Of a stretch of DNA of 64,000 nt, positions 22,069 through 34,100 are shown piece after piece. How positions within the stretch are numbered: the first letter of the stretch is position 1; every line of letters starts with the position of its first letter. Below the pieces are notes generated by a model that worked only from the letters and a program-made list of their open reading frames with translations, was not told the DNA's origin and did no database searches. This DNA comes from Leucaena leucocephala. Its lineage: Eukaryota > Streptophyta > Magnoliopsida > Fabales > Fabaceae. The DNA lies in contig CM073522.1 of the NCBI GenBank assembly GCA_037074615.1, forward strand, positions 30,378,962-30,442,961, written 5' to 3'. Both the position numbers and the translations under genes were made by a program.

Positions 22069-25000
22069 AGTTGAGGAGGAGAGAGGAGCCATGAGCCATC
22101 CCCTTCTTGGCACATTGATGACTCGAAGGGGGAAAACGCTGAAGTTACTCTGAATTCATAAGGAGGCAACGCTCTTAACCTATGTCTATATGGGAAGAAA
22201 ATTAGAAAAGGAAAAAATATTAGGAGGAAAAACTCCTGAGAATATTAAATTTTCTTATTATTTTAAAAAATTTCCTTCCTTGTATTCTCTCCTCTTATTT
22301 TTTTCCCCTTTTTCCCTCCATCCAATACAAGTGTGACTGCTTTTCATGCTTACTAAGAGTTTAATACTTACTAGAGTAGTTGTATCGTGGAGCTGAGACC
22401 TGAGTTCATTTTGCCTCTGCCTAGCTTCCCCTTCTTGACAAGTAAGCACTGGATATTTGCAACTTAACTTGCTTGCTTCATCTAGAAAAATCATCTCCCA
22501 TGATTGCACGAACTGCATGACATTTTATTAGGTGTAGTTAGATTTCATTTCATTTTGTTCAACATCTCTTTTACAGTTCATTTCTCAACCAATGCAAGTG
22601 TTCTTCCTGCAGCTGAATATCATTTGGGTACACGTAGGTTTTTTCAGATTTAGCTCTAAATGGTGAAGCATAACAAAGCTTGATGCCTCTAACATCATAA
22701 TAAAGAGATTGGCGTTCTCCTTTTGTCCTTAATTTATCTAGTGGTGAGAACCTAATATTTAGCACAAGTTTAGAATCATATGTTCCATAATGTTGTCATT
22801 AAGTCTTCTTAAGTCCTTATAGTCCTCAAAGCCCTAAAATTGTCTGTTGGTAGTATTTAATCCTAGGTACCCCATTTTAACTTCCAAAAAAAGAAACCCT
22901 GGAATGTGGGATCCGTTATGTGGTTGTGTTTAGGCTGATTTTCATTTAATTAATGTTTTTCAAGGAATAATGGTTTTCAAGGAATAATGGTTTTTTTATT
23001 CAAATTAATTAAATAGTTACTATCCCAGAAAATCAACTAACATAGTTTCTAATTGTTTAGCATAAGATGGCCATGTAATGCTTACGTGGATTGCCATAGT
23101 TTATTTTAAGTTTTATCCCATGTGCTCTCCTTTTGAGGATATGTTACCTTTGAAATTTTATAATATAATATTATATAATATAATTTAGTTTGGTTAGGTA
23201 GTAGATACACATATAAAATAGGATAAACGATTATAAGAAAAAAAACGTGTGATATATTTACAGTAATATATATTATATTATTGTGATTGGTTTGATATGT
23301 GTGTAATTGTCATATAATCTTAGCAACATCCACAAAATAATTGTCAAACACGATGAATTGATGCAATCACTTTTATAAAGTTCTTTTTTATCCAAAATCA
23401 TTTTTGACATTTTAAATATCAACTTTTGGAAAGAATTATTAGTCAAAGCCTCCAACTACGTTGTTGAATTGGAAACCAAAGATTTCTCAAACAAATTAGA
23501 TAATTTTGTTGTTAAAAAAATGAATTAATCAGTAATAAATATACAATCATTTCAAAAGTTGAGTTTGAAAGTGAAATTAACTTTTTTTTTTTGGTACTAT
23601 AATATAATTAAAAATGCATCTGGTCTTAAATTGATCTCTCAAGTTATATCTTTTATTTTTTGGGTGGCCATACAATACATAACAATAATAATAATGAATT
23701 GATCATGGCATGCCTTTGTAGTGGCATAAAAATTTTCCGGTAAATAAGAGATCGTGAGTTCGATACTGCTAATAACTTAAGCTAGTAGCACTTAGTATCT
23801 TAAGTTTAGTATCTAGCATCTTAAAATATTTGTCTAGTATCATCTAATATCTTAAGGTATTTTTTTGTTTATCTAGTATTTTAAAATATTTTTTTGAGTA
23901 GAATCAATATCTTAATTTAGAATATTGAATGTTTATGAATTTTTTTTAAATGGTGGATTCAAGTTAACCCTCTAAAATTAAAAAGAAAACAATGATGAAT
24001 TAATTTATTGAAAGGTGTTTCTTTGAGAACACCTTGCTTTATGAAAGAACATGTAATGATCGTAGGTGGAGTGTCCCAAATCAAGAGAAAAGCTTTCAAC
24101 AGAGAGAGAGAGAGAGAGAGAGAGATGAAGTTCAATGAACACAAACTAAGAAATAATAGAGATGAGCATTTTGTCCCCATCCAAAGTGGCATATCCCTCT
24201 TGCTGTGTCTTCAACCCTCCCAACAACACTAACACTTCAAGTAATTCCTTTCCTTCCCAATTCTTCTCCACTTAACTTTCCTTCCTTTCTCTTAACTCTA
24301 TCCTTTCCATACAATATTTTCTTCATCAAATTACTCTCTCTCTTCAATTCTTCTTCTCACCTAATTAATTTTCTCTACGTACTGTAAATGTAAGAGAGTT
24401 AAACTCCTAATTTACAGATATTAAAAAATTAATTAAATTAATTATTTTTAAAAAATATTTTTTAAAGTATCTTATTTAATTATTTATATTAAAAATTACC
24501 CCTCGTTATTAAAATATTATTTAATATGTGTAATCAATAAAAATAATTTAGAGATATATTATAAATTTTGGGAGATTAAACGAATTGATATTTTATATTT
24601 AAGATTGAAATAAATCTCCTAATGAACTTTTATATTTATGTGGATATATTTGAAAATAATATCTCTTCTTCTTTTATTTTTGGATTTTTACATAATTATA
24701 TATTTTTAAATTAACTTGAAGAGTTTTGACCACAAAAATCAATACATCAATTATATATATCATAGAATCTATGAAAACATCATTATTGTAAATCAAGCAT
24801 AATGTAATTTATTCTCTAATTTCGTTCAATGTATAATAAAAGAATATATCTTGCCTGAATGGCTGAAATTGAACTAGAATATATTTTTCAAAAAATAGAT
24901 AAATCATTTCTTTCTTGAAAATTTAATTTTCTTCTAATTTTTATATATAGTGTGCGTATTGTCTGTAATTGTGTATTTATTATATATATATACACTCACA

Positions 25001-25079
25001 CACGTAAATTGTTGAGACAAAGAAATATATAAATATTAAAATATCTTAAGAAATGGATGATCAATGTGGTGAAATCAGC
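21239..25079. other. Intergenic: DAPDC 3' flank and repeat-rich DNA
   Basis: The 3'UTR of the DAPDC gene probably occupies the first few hundred bases. From about 21480 to 22200 the DNA is unusually GC-rich for an intergenic stretch, with TCTATTTATAGAGGAGC at 21658; this may be a worn LTR but no partner or priming site was found. A (TC)n run is at 22035-22067 and a (GA)n run at 24101-24125. A SINE-like fragment with B-box GTGAGTTCGATACTG lies at 23710-23770, followed by a degenerate repeat of CTAGTATCTTAA. A short hairpin (AGGTGTT/AACACCT) is at 24014-24035. AT-rich MITE-like sequence fills 24400-24620. No gene is supported. Confidence 0.5.
22035..22067. repeat. (TC)n microsatellite
   Basis: About 16 uninterrupted TC units are present, in intergenic DNA. 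Confidence 0.95.
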
Positions 25080-25530
25080 CTTCGCTTAGGAGCTAGGAGG
25101 GTAGAAAGCTGGGTCTGAGTAGACTATGTGGTCCAATCAGATGCTCACAGCACACAAACACCATGCCTCCTGCCGCACACTACTTTATCTCAGCGCACGC
25201 ACTCCACGCGTCTGATGACTGCGTCTAGGAAAGACTGGTAAGATGAACAGAAAAATATGACATGATCCGCCAAAAAACAAAAGCAAGTGGGAGCAGATTT
25301 TGTGGAACGCTAAATATAGCGAACTCAGTGGGCAGCACGTGCCACTACCCCTAAGGAAAGGACACGTGTTGCTCTTTATCGTTTGGTGTGAGACCCACTA
25401 GAGGGGGAAGAAACTATAGAGTGCGGGACCCCCCACGATAGAGATCCGTGAAAAGCCAATGACGAAACGGTGAACAGTAAAATGTCACTGCCCAGCGGGT
25501 TGACCAATCACCACCACTTTAAATGGATAG
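25080..25530. other. GC-rich island with two G-boxes, no adjacent gene
   Basis: This stretch contrasts with its AT-rich surroundings. It has two CACGTG cores, in AGCACGTGCC (about 25335) and GGACACGTGTTG (about 25361), plus CCAATCA and CCAAT-like words. Such features are promoter-like, but no coding start follows on either strand within a reasonable distance; ABCG25 starts 5.7 kb away. It could be a distal regulatory block or the remnant of a lost gene. Confidence 0.35.
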
Positions 25531-25549
25531 AATACGTTAGCACAACTCG

Positions 25550-26190
25550 GATTAAGTGTATGTTTGGATAAAATAAAATTTAAGTTTTAGAAAAGTTTTT
25601 AATTTAAATTTTAATTTAAAATAAAATAAAATAAACAGTAGTCTAAAATAATTTTTAGGCTAAATTATAGTTTAAAATCATAATTTTGATAAATTATTAA
25701 AAATAATTTTTAAAATAATAAAAAAATTTATACACTAAGTAATTATTATTTTATTTTTTTTTTTCTATTCTCTCCTCTCTTCCAAAATCCTATCGCCTTC
25801 TGCTATTTCTCCATCATCGTGGGTTACCAGGTCTTCTTCACTTCTGTCCAGATCACTCTCGCAAAAGGGCCGTCGCCGAGGGTGTCGTCGTGCGTCGTCA
25901 TGGTCTTCATCGTGGGTCATTGGCTGAGCTACATTGGCGTCATCAGCAATCTCAAGGGGGAGGAGCAGTTCGACCCTAGAGAGATAAGGGAAAAAATAAA
26001 TATAATTATTTTTTTATAAAATTATATATTTTCTAATAATTTATTAATTATAAAAAAATTGATAATAATTATTTAAATACTTATTTATTCATAATTATTT
26101 TTTTATAAATTTATCTCTAAATTTTTTTTTAAATTATCCTAAAAAAAAATTTATAAATTATTTTTTAAAAATTTATTCAAATTGCCCTCT
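25550..26190. mobile_element. Non-autonomous DNA element with GC-rich core, copy 1
   Basis: The left end AAGTGTATGTTTGGATAAAA is mirrored by the right end TTTTTAAAAATTTATTCAAA. The arms are AT-rich and inverted-repeat-like, with shared words such as TAATTATTATTTTA, TTCTAATAATTTATTAATTA and TTTATTCATAATTATTTTTT. The core at about 25790-25985 is GC-rich. A second element with the same plan lies at 52678-53365. No transposase is encoded. The superfamily is uncertain. Confidence 0.65.
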
Positions 26191-27779
26191 ACCTAAAAAT
26201 GAAAAGTAAAGTTTGTGCACAAGAAGGATTAGCCGACTATGAGAAGGAATACAAATTTACTTTTTTTACTATTATTATTTTAATTAATTTTACATGTCAA
26301 AATTTGATTCATTTATATGCACTCTAGAGTCTATAGTTATTTTTATATTGACTAAAATATCACTACTAATAAAAATGATTAATCTTCTCGTCGCGAAGTT
26401 TTCTTTTAAAAATAAACGGTTAGCTATAAAATATTTTCCAAGGGTGGGATTTGAATCCCCAGTCATTATACTAGATTCAAGAATTAAATATATTATTAGG
26501 ACAATAAATATATATTAGTAACTATAATAATATAAGTATTAACTATAAAAGAATAGGAGTTACTTACAATGAGTAAATATTATCAAGTTATTATTTTAAA
26601 TCTAAAAATTAAATATACTATTAAGAATTTAAGTATGCATGATTAACTAGAATGATATAAGTATTAATTATAATAAAATAAATGGTACCTATAATGTAGT
26701 AGATATTATTAAGTTATTATTTTGAATCCAATAATTAGATATCTTCTATTAACCTTTTGTTTTAAAAAATATCAAATGAAAGTAATTTAGTCATTTATAC
26801 CTTAATTTTAAAATGCCAGATTAAGTCCTCATCTTTTTCTGTCATTTAAAAATTTTGAAGTCTCAAATTGGGGTTTATCATTTTTCAATGTCTTTTTATG
26901 TCATTTTACCCATAAGCTTTTTATAGTGCTATTTATAAATTACTTTTAAAAAATTTAGTATTCATAAATCAATATTTTTCCAACAGCGGCCTTGGTATAT
27001 ATTATAAATATATTTATGGTAGGGAGAGATTTGATAGATGAGTAAGATTGGATTATATTTGATGATTGTTAGTTGTTAATTAATTAGGGATAATATTGAA
27101 AAGATGAGATAATTTTAAAAATATCAACTAAATTTAATTAAATCTTTTAATTTTAGTAAATTAGTTAAAACTAACTTATATAAAGAATAATGATGTGTTT
27201 ATAAGATCGTTTGATAACACTTGAAAACTTTAAAAGTAGAGATTTGATACTCCATCTAATCTTATTATAAAATACCTTTAATTACTTTATTAAAATTAAA
27301 GAGATGTGTTAAGTCCTCAATTTTATTAGAGCATGGGAAAATTTTAAAATATATCTATAATTTTTTAGGCACAAATATCCTACTAAGTAATTTTATTCAA
27401 TACATTATGAGGTACTAATATAGACTTTTTATTATCTTAATTTATTATGTTGAAAGGGACTAATTTTTTTTTATTTAATTAAAAGTATCCCTCAAACTAA
27501 TTTGACTTTGAGACTAATTATTTTCTAAGTTTAGAATGTAAATTTTTTTTATTTTTTTTAATAAGTATATTTTACAAAATTTAAATTTATGTTATATTTA
27601 TTATCGATAAGTTCACTTATCATCTTAATTAATAATTTATTGATGAAGTAATAACTTCTTTTACTAAAGCGTAACCCACATTATTAATTTATTTATATGA
27701 ATTACATTCAAGAACTCATAAAATTTGTAATTAATAAAATTTTAAATAAAGATAATATTAAAAATTGTAGTAATTAATA
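26191..27779. other. AT-rich intergenic DNA with local imperfect repeats
   Basis: No gene is seen. Between about 26480 and 26760 an imperfect tandem unit of roughly 120 bp recurs (ATATAAGTATTAA and TTATTAAGTTATTATTTTGAA-like words). GGGATTTGAATCCC at 26449-26462 resembles a tRNA B-box/T-arm on either strand but no cloverleaf could be drawn. Confidence 0.45.
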
Positions 27780-28110
27780 CCCCACTTCATATATCTAAAG
27801 TCAAAACATGGGTATGAAGAGGGGTTAGCGTGATTCTGAGGAAGATGGCGCAATAAGGTCTTCTCTCCTCTGAGGCATGATGTTGACCGGATGGAAAGAT
27901 CCGCGAGCAGGCTCTGCAACTCTGCAACCAGCTTCTGTTGGAAAAAGTGCGTCTTCTTAATGCTGCCTTTCATCTCCTCCAATGGAAGTGCCCTTCATCA
28001 CTTTCTATTTGAATATATCTTACGGAAAGCTTCAAATCTCTGGTCCTCACATCCAAAACTTCTTTAATGAAGATACTGTTCAGTTTTCAGGGGAAACGTA
28101 ACAAAGCATG
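27780..28110 (-). other. GC-richer, exon-like island of unknown origin
   Basis: The minus strand reads KTHFFQQKLVAELQSLLADL within a 74-residue frame, in DNA clearly richer in GC than its surroundings. It may be a stray exon of a decayed gene or captured gene sequence. I do not recognise a family, and no matching exon was found nearby. Confidence 0.25.
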
Positions 28111-28137
28111 CGCATTTTGGTTCATTCTTTATAAATA

Positions 28138-28436
28138 ATACTCTTCTTATTTTTAATATAAAAATTATAAAAATTAAATAATTAACTTATAAATATAAAA
28201 AAATTAATTAAATTAATTATTTATAATAAATATATTAATTTTTTTAATATATTATTTTTAATTATATACATTAGAATTACTTTTGATAAAAGTTTATTTA
28301 GTACGTGCAATCAAGATATTTTAAGAAAAAAATTATAAATTTAAAAGATAAGATAGATAAAAATATTATATTTAAAATTAAATTTAATTTTATAACTAAT
28401 TTTTATATTTAGAATTAGAGATAGTTATGATCTAAG
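28138..28436. mobile_element. Stowaway-like MITE copy
   Basis: The ends read TACTCTTCTTATTTTTAATA (28139 on) and TTTATATTTAGAATTAGAGA, which are near inverted repeats of each other. The interior is made of AAATTAATT words shared with the other copies. It has no coding frame. Confidence 0.6.
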
Positions 28437-28506
28437 TTCATAATTAAGCTGCTATTTGATATGTTGCTTGCCAATTTTAAATAAACTTTTAAATATTTTT
28501 AATGAC

Positions 28507-28605
28507 TTTGTAGTCTAATGATATTAAAATTTATATGTAAGTGAGAGATTATAGGTTTGATATCATTTACAACTTTAGATTATTAATGCCTACCCCTCTT
28601 ACTAC
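28507..28605 (+). mobile_element. tRNA-like SINE head (single copy)
   Basis: TTGTAGTCTAATGATATTAA carries an A-box-like element and, about 30 bases on, ATAGGTTTGATATC is a B-box-like element. This spacing is typical of tRNA-derived SINEs. The 3' part is unclear, so it may be a fragment. Confidence 0.4.
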
Positions 28606-28889
28606 GGATCTATTTCTAACTCTCTGTTTTGTTTTTGACATGACAAAACGATATTAAGAAAATAAGAGTTTTACGTGGTATAATAGAATTGTTAAAAATC
28701 CTAAAGAAAGAAGATAAAAGGATATAACTTTGATAGTTACAAATGAAGGACTTCTGGATACAGTTGACCGTTAGTAACACCTAGGTCAAAGTTGTGGATA
28801 CAAAAAAAAAATAAGGCTCACAAACTCTTTGGAGGGGAATGGTCATCGCGGTTTAGATGGGTTCTTTCATAAGAACACATTTCATAACT

Positions 28890-29080
28890 AATGGGTGATA
28901 ATTCGAGTAGTAAGCGACTCGATATTATTTAAATGAAGTCTTAAATTTGAGCTTTGGAGTATGTAAAAAATTTCCGTTGGGAGACTCACCCACTATAACC
29001 AGGTGCGTGATATGGGTCAGTTCTGGATGTAATCGGGTTAAAATTTTAGTGAATTGGGTGGGTAACAACAAAAATAAAAA
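28890..29080 (+). mobile_element. SINE family A, diverged copy
   Basis: The element keeps TTGGGAGACTCACCCACTAT and AACCAGGTGCGTGA from the family-A body and ends GGGTAACAACAAAAATAAAA. The head boxes are worn (GAGTAGTAAGCGACTC; AATTTGAGCTTTGG). A weak flanking match (cacatttcata / cgcatttata) may be the old target duplication. Confidence 0.8.
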
Positions 29081-29589
29081 CGCATTTATAGAAGTGCCAC
29101 GATAACAACATATGATTTATCGAGAATATTGAAGACTCAACCTCTTGTACTTGTGCATAGGGGAAAATATCTCAGCCCTTAATCACATCTATACAGAAAT
29201 ACTCCTATAAAATAACACAAGTTACTATTTAAAAATAAATTTATATTCTTCATACTAATTCAATCCACGATCAGTTTTTGATGTTCCCCATTTATTAAGT
29301 AAAGTTGTACATAGCTGGCTAGGGTTCCAGGGATATATCTCCAGCTATCTAGCTGTGGCTATGGAGTCTTCAGACCATTCAACGCTTCAATGAATGAGAG
29401 CCACATATGGTCTTGAAAGGAAAACGATTAAAAATAATTTAAAGTGATGTACTTATAAGTGGGAAAAAAGAAATAGAAGGTGACTTGCATGTAGGATGAA
29501 TATAACGGTTTTTGACGGTGATCCATGCACAACAACAAAATATCTGATAGTTCTAGTTTAGCATTTTTTGCCCCTTAATTAATTATTTT

Positions 29590-29765
29590 TATTTACTCAT
29601 CTTTCTTAACTCTTTCACCCTCTTTTATTTAATTATTATTAAAAAAATATTAATAAAAATAATTTAAAAATATTAATAAACATAAATAATAAGTCTTATA
29701 TTTAGATATTTAGAACTAGTTCAGCTCCCCAATTAAGTCTTATATTAAGGATTAAAGGAGTATTA
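29590..29765. mobile_element. Stowaway-like MITE, partial copy
   Basis: The order TTACTCATCTTTCTTAACTC, then TTTAATTATTATTAAAAAAA, then AAGGATTAAAGGAGTATT matches, in reverse, the elements at 16262 and 57300. The right end AAAGGAGTA fits the family terminus. Confidence 0.5.
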
Positions 29766-29989
29766 TTTTTTTATAGGCACATATACTTTCTTATAAGAAA
29801 TAATTATGTTTAAAAAATTGTCAGACACTGAATATAGACATCTTTCTCAATAAAAAATTAAATATTAATTTATGACGTTACGAGGGACTAACACATCCTA
29901 TTAAATCTAACTCTCATTGATGTTCAATTAATTATTAATATATGTGAGGAAAATGAATTCTTTTAAATTAAAGGAGCAAACACTAGTCA

Positions 29990-30145
29990 AGACTAGAGCC
30001 TTGTAGCTCAATAATTAGCACCCCATGCCTCTCCTTATAGTGAAGGTCATATATTCTATACCCTATGTTAAAAAATAAAAGTTGGTTTGTGTGTTATGGG
30101 TGCGTGAGTTTCCCTTTCCCATTGTCTAAATAATAATAATAAAAA
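29990..30145 (+). mobile_element. tRNA-derived SINE (family D, single copy)
   Basis: TTGTAGCTCAATAATTAGCA (30001 on) is an A-box and GAAGGTCATATATTCTATAC is a worn B-box about 35 bases later, as in a tRNA gene. A tail with GTGTGTTATGGGTGCGTGAG and an A/T-rich end (AATAATAATAATAAAAAAAC) follows. No cloverleaf tRNA can be folded, so it is not a tRNA gene. Confidence 0.55.
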
Positions 30146-30790
30146 AACAGATAGTAATCGTTTAAAGTTTCAAGTAGAATTAGACTCGTAATCTTTTACT
30201 ATGTTTATATATTATTAGAGTATAAGACTATCAATAGATGTAAAAGAATTCGCCCGTAGAGAATTGAGAGATCAAAACCTGCTTGTTGGTCAAAACTGTG
30301 GGATCATACATATCTAAAAGCGGTACTTACTAAGTAAGCTGTACCATCTTTTTCCCATGACGTTTTCAATAAATGATGGTCAGATGGCCATTTTCCCTAC
30401 ACATCTCAATCTGATCAATTCAATTAATGTTCCAAACTGCCCCCACTTCCCTTCTTCCCTCATATATCCACATAATGATAAACAAAAAACAAAATACCTC
30501 AGGATTTTTTACATTGTTTAAGGAACAACCTCATCAGCTAACTCATACTTCTGTAGCTTTCACATTTTCAACCTCCGACGGTGAACATAACATTCATTAA
30601 TTAGGATCCTAAAGTGATGTATGTATGTGTGTGTGTGTGTGTATATGTCCTCTCTCATAATTGCTAACTCCTCCCTCCATTCCCTTTCTCTTTCTGTTCC
30701 TTTCTCTCCTTTTACCTACTTTCATCATCATCATCATATTCATTCATTCATTTAGCCAACAAAATATATTGAGAATCATGGATGGCCAAC

Positions 30791-30792
<2 letters not shown>
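30146..30792. other. Distal upstream region of ABCG25
   Basis: No gene is seen. Composition becomes more balanced toward 30500. A (TG)n run lies at about 30626-30642, and CATCATCATCATCAT-like and CATTCATTCATTCA repeats are at 30723-30752. Confidence 0.45.

Positions 30793-30829
<37 letters not shown>
30793..30829. repeat. (TA)n microsatellite upstream of ABCG25
   Basis: A run of about 18 TA units lies roughly 350 bp upstream of the ABCG25 start codon. Confidence 0.95.
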
Positions 30830-30832
<3 letters not shown>

Positions 30833-30963
30833 TGAAGAAGGAAAGGAAAGGAATTAAAGCATCATGCATCTATATACATAAGTGGGGCACTTTGCATGAA
30901 GCTCTTCAAGATGCTGCCAACTGTCCCTCGGTTAACTGCCACGTAGCACCCTTTCTCTCTCTC

Positions 30964-31008
30964 CACGTGGTTCCCCCGATATGGCTCCTCTCCCTCCCTC
31001 CTTATATA
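30964..31008 (+). promoter_or_regulatory. ABCG25 core promoter: G-box and TATA box
   Basis: A palindromic G-box inside CCACGTGG is at 30963-30970, and a weaker CCACGTAG lies at 30939-30946. The TATA box TTATATA at 31002-31008 is about 172 bp upstream of the ATG at 31180, so transcription should start near 31035. G-boxes of this type are the core of ABA response elements, which suits a gene whose Arabidopsis counterpart is induced by ABA. The leader includes a (CT)n tract and a (TA)n run. Confidence 0.6.
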
Positions 31009-31179
31009 CCCCCTTTCTTCTTCCCCTTCCTTGATCTCCTTTCTTCATTCACACACAAACTCCCTCCCCCCCCCCTCTCTCTCTCTCTAAACCATATATA
31101 TAATCACTCACATACATACCCTTTGTCTTCTCCATATATATATATATATATCAATCCACTCACTGTTCACAGCAAAATA

Positions 31180-34100
31180 ATGCCAACACCACCACCAACC
31201 GCACCCTTTGGTACTTCTCAAGAAACTCCCAATGCACGCTCCTCCACTTCTCCTCCTTTATTATCTTCCTCTTATCCAATCACTCTCAAGGTACTCTTCT
31301 CTGAACCATCTTCATATACATATACTTCATATATATATAACTATATATACAGATTAATCTCCAGTTTTCTCACAGCGTAATCGAGTTTAATTTTCTTGGT
31401 TGATTTGTTCATGCAGTTCGTGGACGTGGGATACAGAGTAAAGATAGATAGAAAGAAAGGAGGGGGAAACCTAAAGCGAATTATCTCGACGTTGTCCGAC
31501 GGGAGAACGACGGCGGCGGCACAAGAGCAAATCATTCTGAATGGCGTGACGGGAATGGTGTGTCCTGGAGAAATCCTGGCAGTGCTCGGCCCGTCAGGGA
31601 GTGGCAAATCCACGCTCCTAAACGCACTCGCCGGGAGACTCGTCCAATCGCAGGGACTCACCGGAACAATCCTCGCGAACGGAAACAAACTCAGTAAACC
31701 GGTTCTCCGGCGAACCGGGTTCGTGACCCAAGACGACGTTCTCTACCCTCATCTAACGGTTCGAGAGACGCTGATCTTCTGCGCACTTCTCCGGCTTCCT
31801 AGAACACTCTCGAAGGCTGAGAAGGTATCGGTGTGCGATTCGGTGATCGCGGAGCTGGGACTGGTGAAATGCGAGAACACGATCATCGGAAACGCGTATA
31901 TAAGAGGGGTATCGGGAGGGGAGAGGAAGAGGGTGAGTATAGGGCATGAGATGTTGATGAATCCGAGCTTGTTGATACTGGATGAGCCGACGTCGGGGTT
32001 GGACTCGACGGCGGCGCATAGGTTGTTGACGACGCTGACGACGGTGGTGGCGCAGCAGAAGGGGAAGACGGTGGTGGCGTCGATACATCAACCGTCGAGC
32101 AGAGTGTTTCAGATGTTCGATAAGGTTTTGGTGTTATCGGAGGGACAGTGTTTGTATTTCGGGAAGGGAAGTGAAGCGATGAGCTACTTCGATTCGATCG
32201 GTTTCAAGCCGTCTTTCCCCATGAACCCCGCCGACTTTCTGCTTGATCTCGCTAACGGTACGTCGTTGTTTTCTTCTTCTTCTTCATCTTCTTTGTCTGC
32301 TTAATTGGTTTTTTTTCTTTTTCTGGCCTTGCTGATGATGATAGGTCATAATTTGCTCTTTGATTTTATGAGGGTATCAGAGATTTTGTTTTTGTTGTTT
32401 TCGTTTCCGATATGTCTGAATGAAATAATTTTTTTTACATGATATATGGTAAAATAATTTTATTTTTACTGTGAAGGAATTAGGTAAATGGGAAAATCCT
32501 CTTTATGAGATGAATGTGATGACCTTTTGAATAAAGAATATATACTTACTACACAAGGAAGAATCTTTTAGATTTTAGGATTTGTGAAGTATTATTGTGT
32601 GTGAATTATAGGGTTTTTTAAACATTTTTTTAAGTAAAACTCCCAACAATGAAGTGGTAATTAAATTAAGTTATATATTTTCAAGAAATTTTTAACTTTA
32701 AAAGAATCCTCCCCATCGCTCAGAGAATAATTGAAAAAAAAGATATGAAAGGATCTAACTTTTCCTTAATTAAGATAACTTGAATATCTTGGGTTCGCCA
32801 CTTTGAAGCCTACATATTGGTAATATATAAATAGAAAAAACAAAAAAATATTAAGCCATGTTTTAGGATGATAAAAAAATGTTAGACATAGATTAGGAAC
32901 ATATATTAAGAATGGAGGGTTTAATTAATTATGATTGTGAGTGGGGGTAAGAACATTAGGGACAAGATATGGGGAGACAGGGGGTAATTATAAGTGGGTA
33001 GTGTCATGTAGGGAATGGATTAAATAAATAAATATAATAAATAAAACTTAATTAATTATATTAAGGAGGATTAAGAAGGACAAAATCATGTGGGCACGCA
33101 TATATATATATTATGTGACTAGTTCGATCATCCCATGCTTTTATGTTCCTGGCACATCCTTGTTGTCATAATTGCTAGCAATATATGGAACCACACTTTC
33201 TTGATTCATTATTTCTTTATATAATATATATATATTAACATTATCCCTTTTAATGAATAAGATTTAAGAGAGATACACATAACAATAAATCTACTTAATT
33301 AACAAGTAAAAACTATCATGATATATATATATATATATATATATTCATGCCTGTAAGGCCATGTTTGGAAGCTAGCTATTTCTTCACTAGTTAGATTGAG
33401 ATAGTTATGGGTTTTAATTAATTTTAGTAAATGATGATTATATAATTATTGTAAAAAGGGTTTTAGTGTGAGTTGGGGAAAAGGAGATTAAAATTCCTTC
33501 ATATGGTTATGGATGCCACATGTCATGTTGTTTAGGAACCCACTGTCCCTTCACTTCACATCTCCTTTCGCCTCCCCCCCCCCCCCCCCGGCCTTAGCCT
33601 CAAACACTGTTTTTTGTTCTCTCTTTCCATTTCCTCTCTTTCAAATCCCAAACTGATTTGACTTTCAATATATATTTCTATGTTTCTTCTCTCTCTATTT
33701 TCCTGATTCCTCTTTCGTATTCCCCCCCCCCCACAAAGCCAAACAGTAACCACCGACTCCTCCTCCAACCAAACATGTCTTCCAAAGATCTTTCCTTTAC
33801 GCTATAACTCTCTCTCTCTCTCTCTATTCTGTCACAACAACCTTTGCTACTCCACGTGTCCCATAATTTCAGAGTCAATTATGTGTGACAGATATATAGA
33901 ATTTGGATTTTAGAGATACATTTTAGGGGATGAATTATGAAGCAGATGGAAGAAGACTCCCGCAAGACACATAGATGATATATATATTTACTCATTTCAT
34001 CCTTAATATAAAATTTATTTAATGTAAAAATTATTTAATTAATTTGATTAATATATCATAAAAATTAAATTAATTAATTATAATATTTTAACTTACCATT

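Noticed and set aside
22258..22765. Minus-strand frames of 86 and 64 codons
   Set aside because: No known domain, no plausible splice join between them, and no supporting neighbour.
24014..24035. Short hairpin AGGTGTT/AACACCT as a microRNA precursor
   Set aside because: The stem is only 7 bp with an 8-base loop, far too short, and no known mature plant microRNA was recognised in the window.
26449..26462. GGGATTTGAATCCC as a possible tRNA T-arm
   Set aside because: No acceptor stem, anticodon arm or D-arm could be drawn around it on either strand.
30832..31380. 182-codon plus-strand open frame before ABCG25
   Set aside because: It runs through the promoter, TATA box, leader and first exon of ABCG25. 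Only residues from 31180 to 31290 are coding, and the frame past 31290 is intron.
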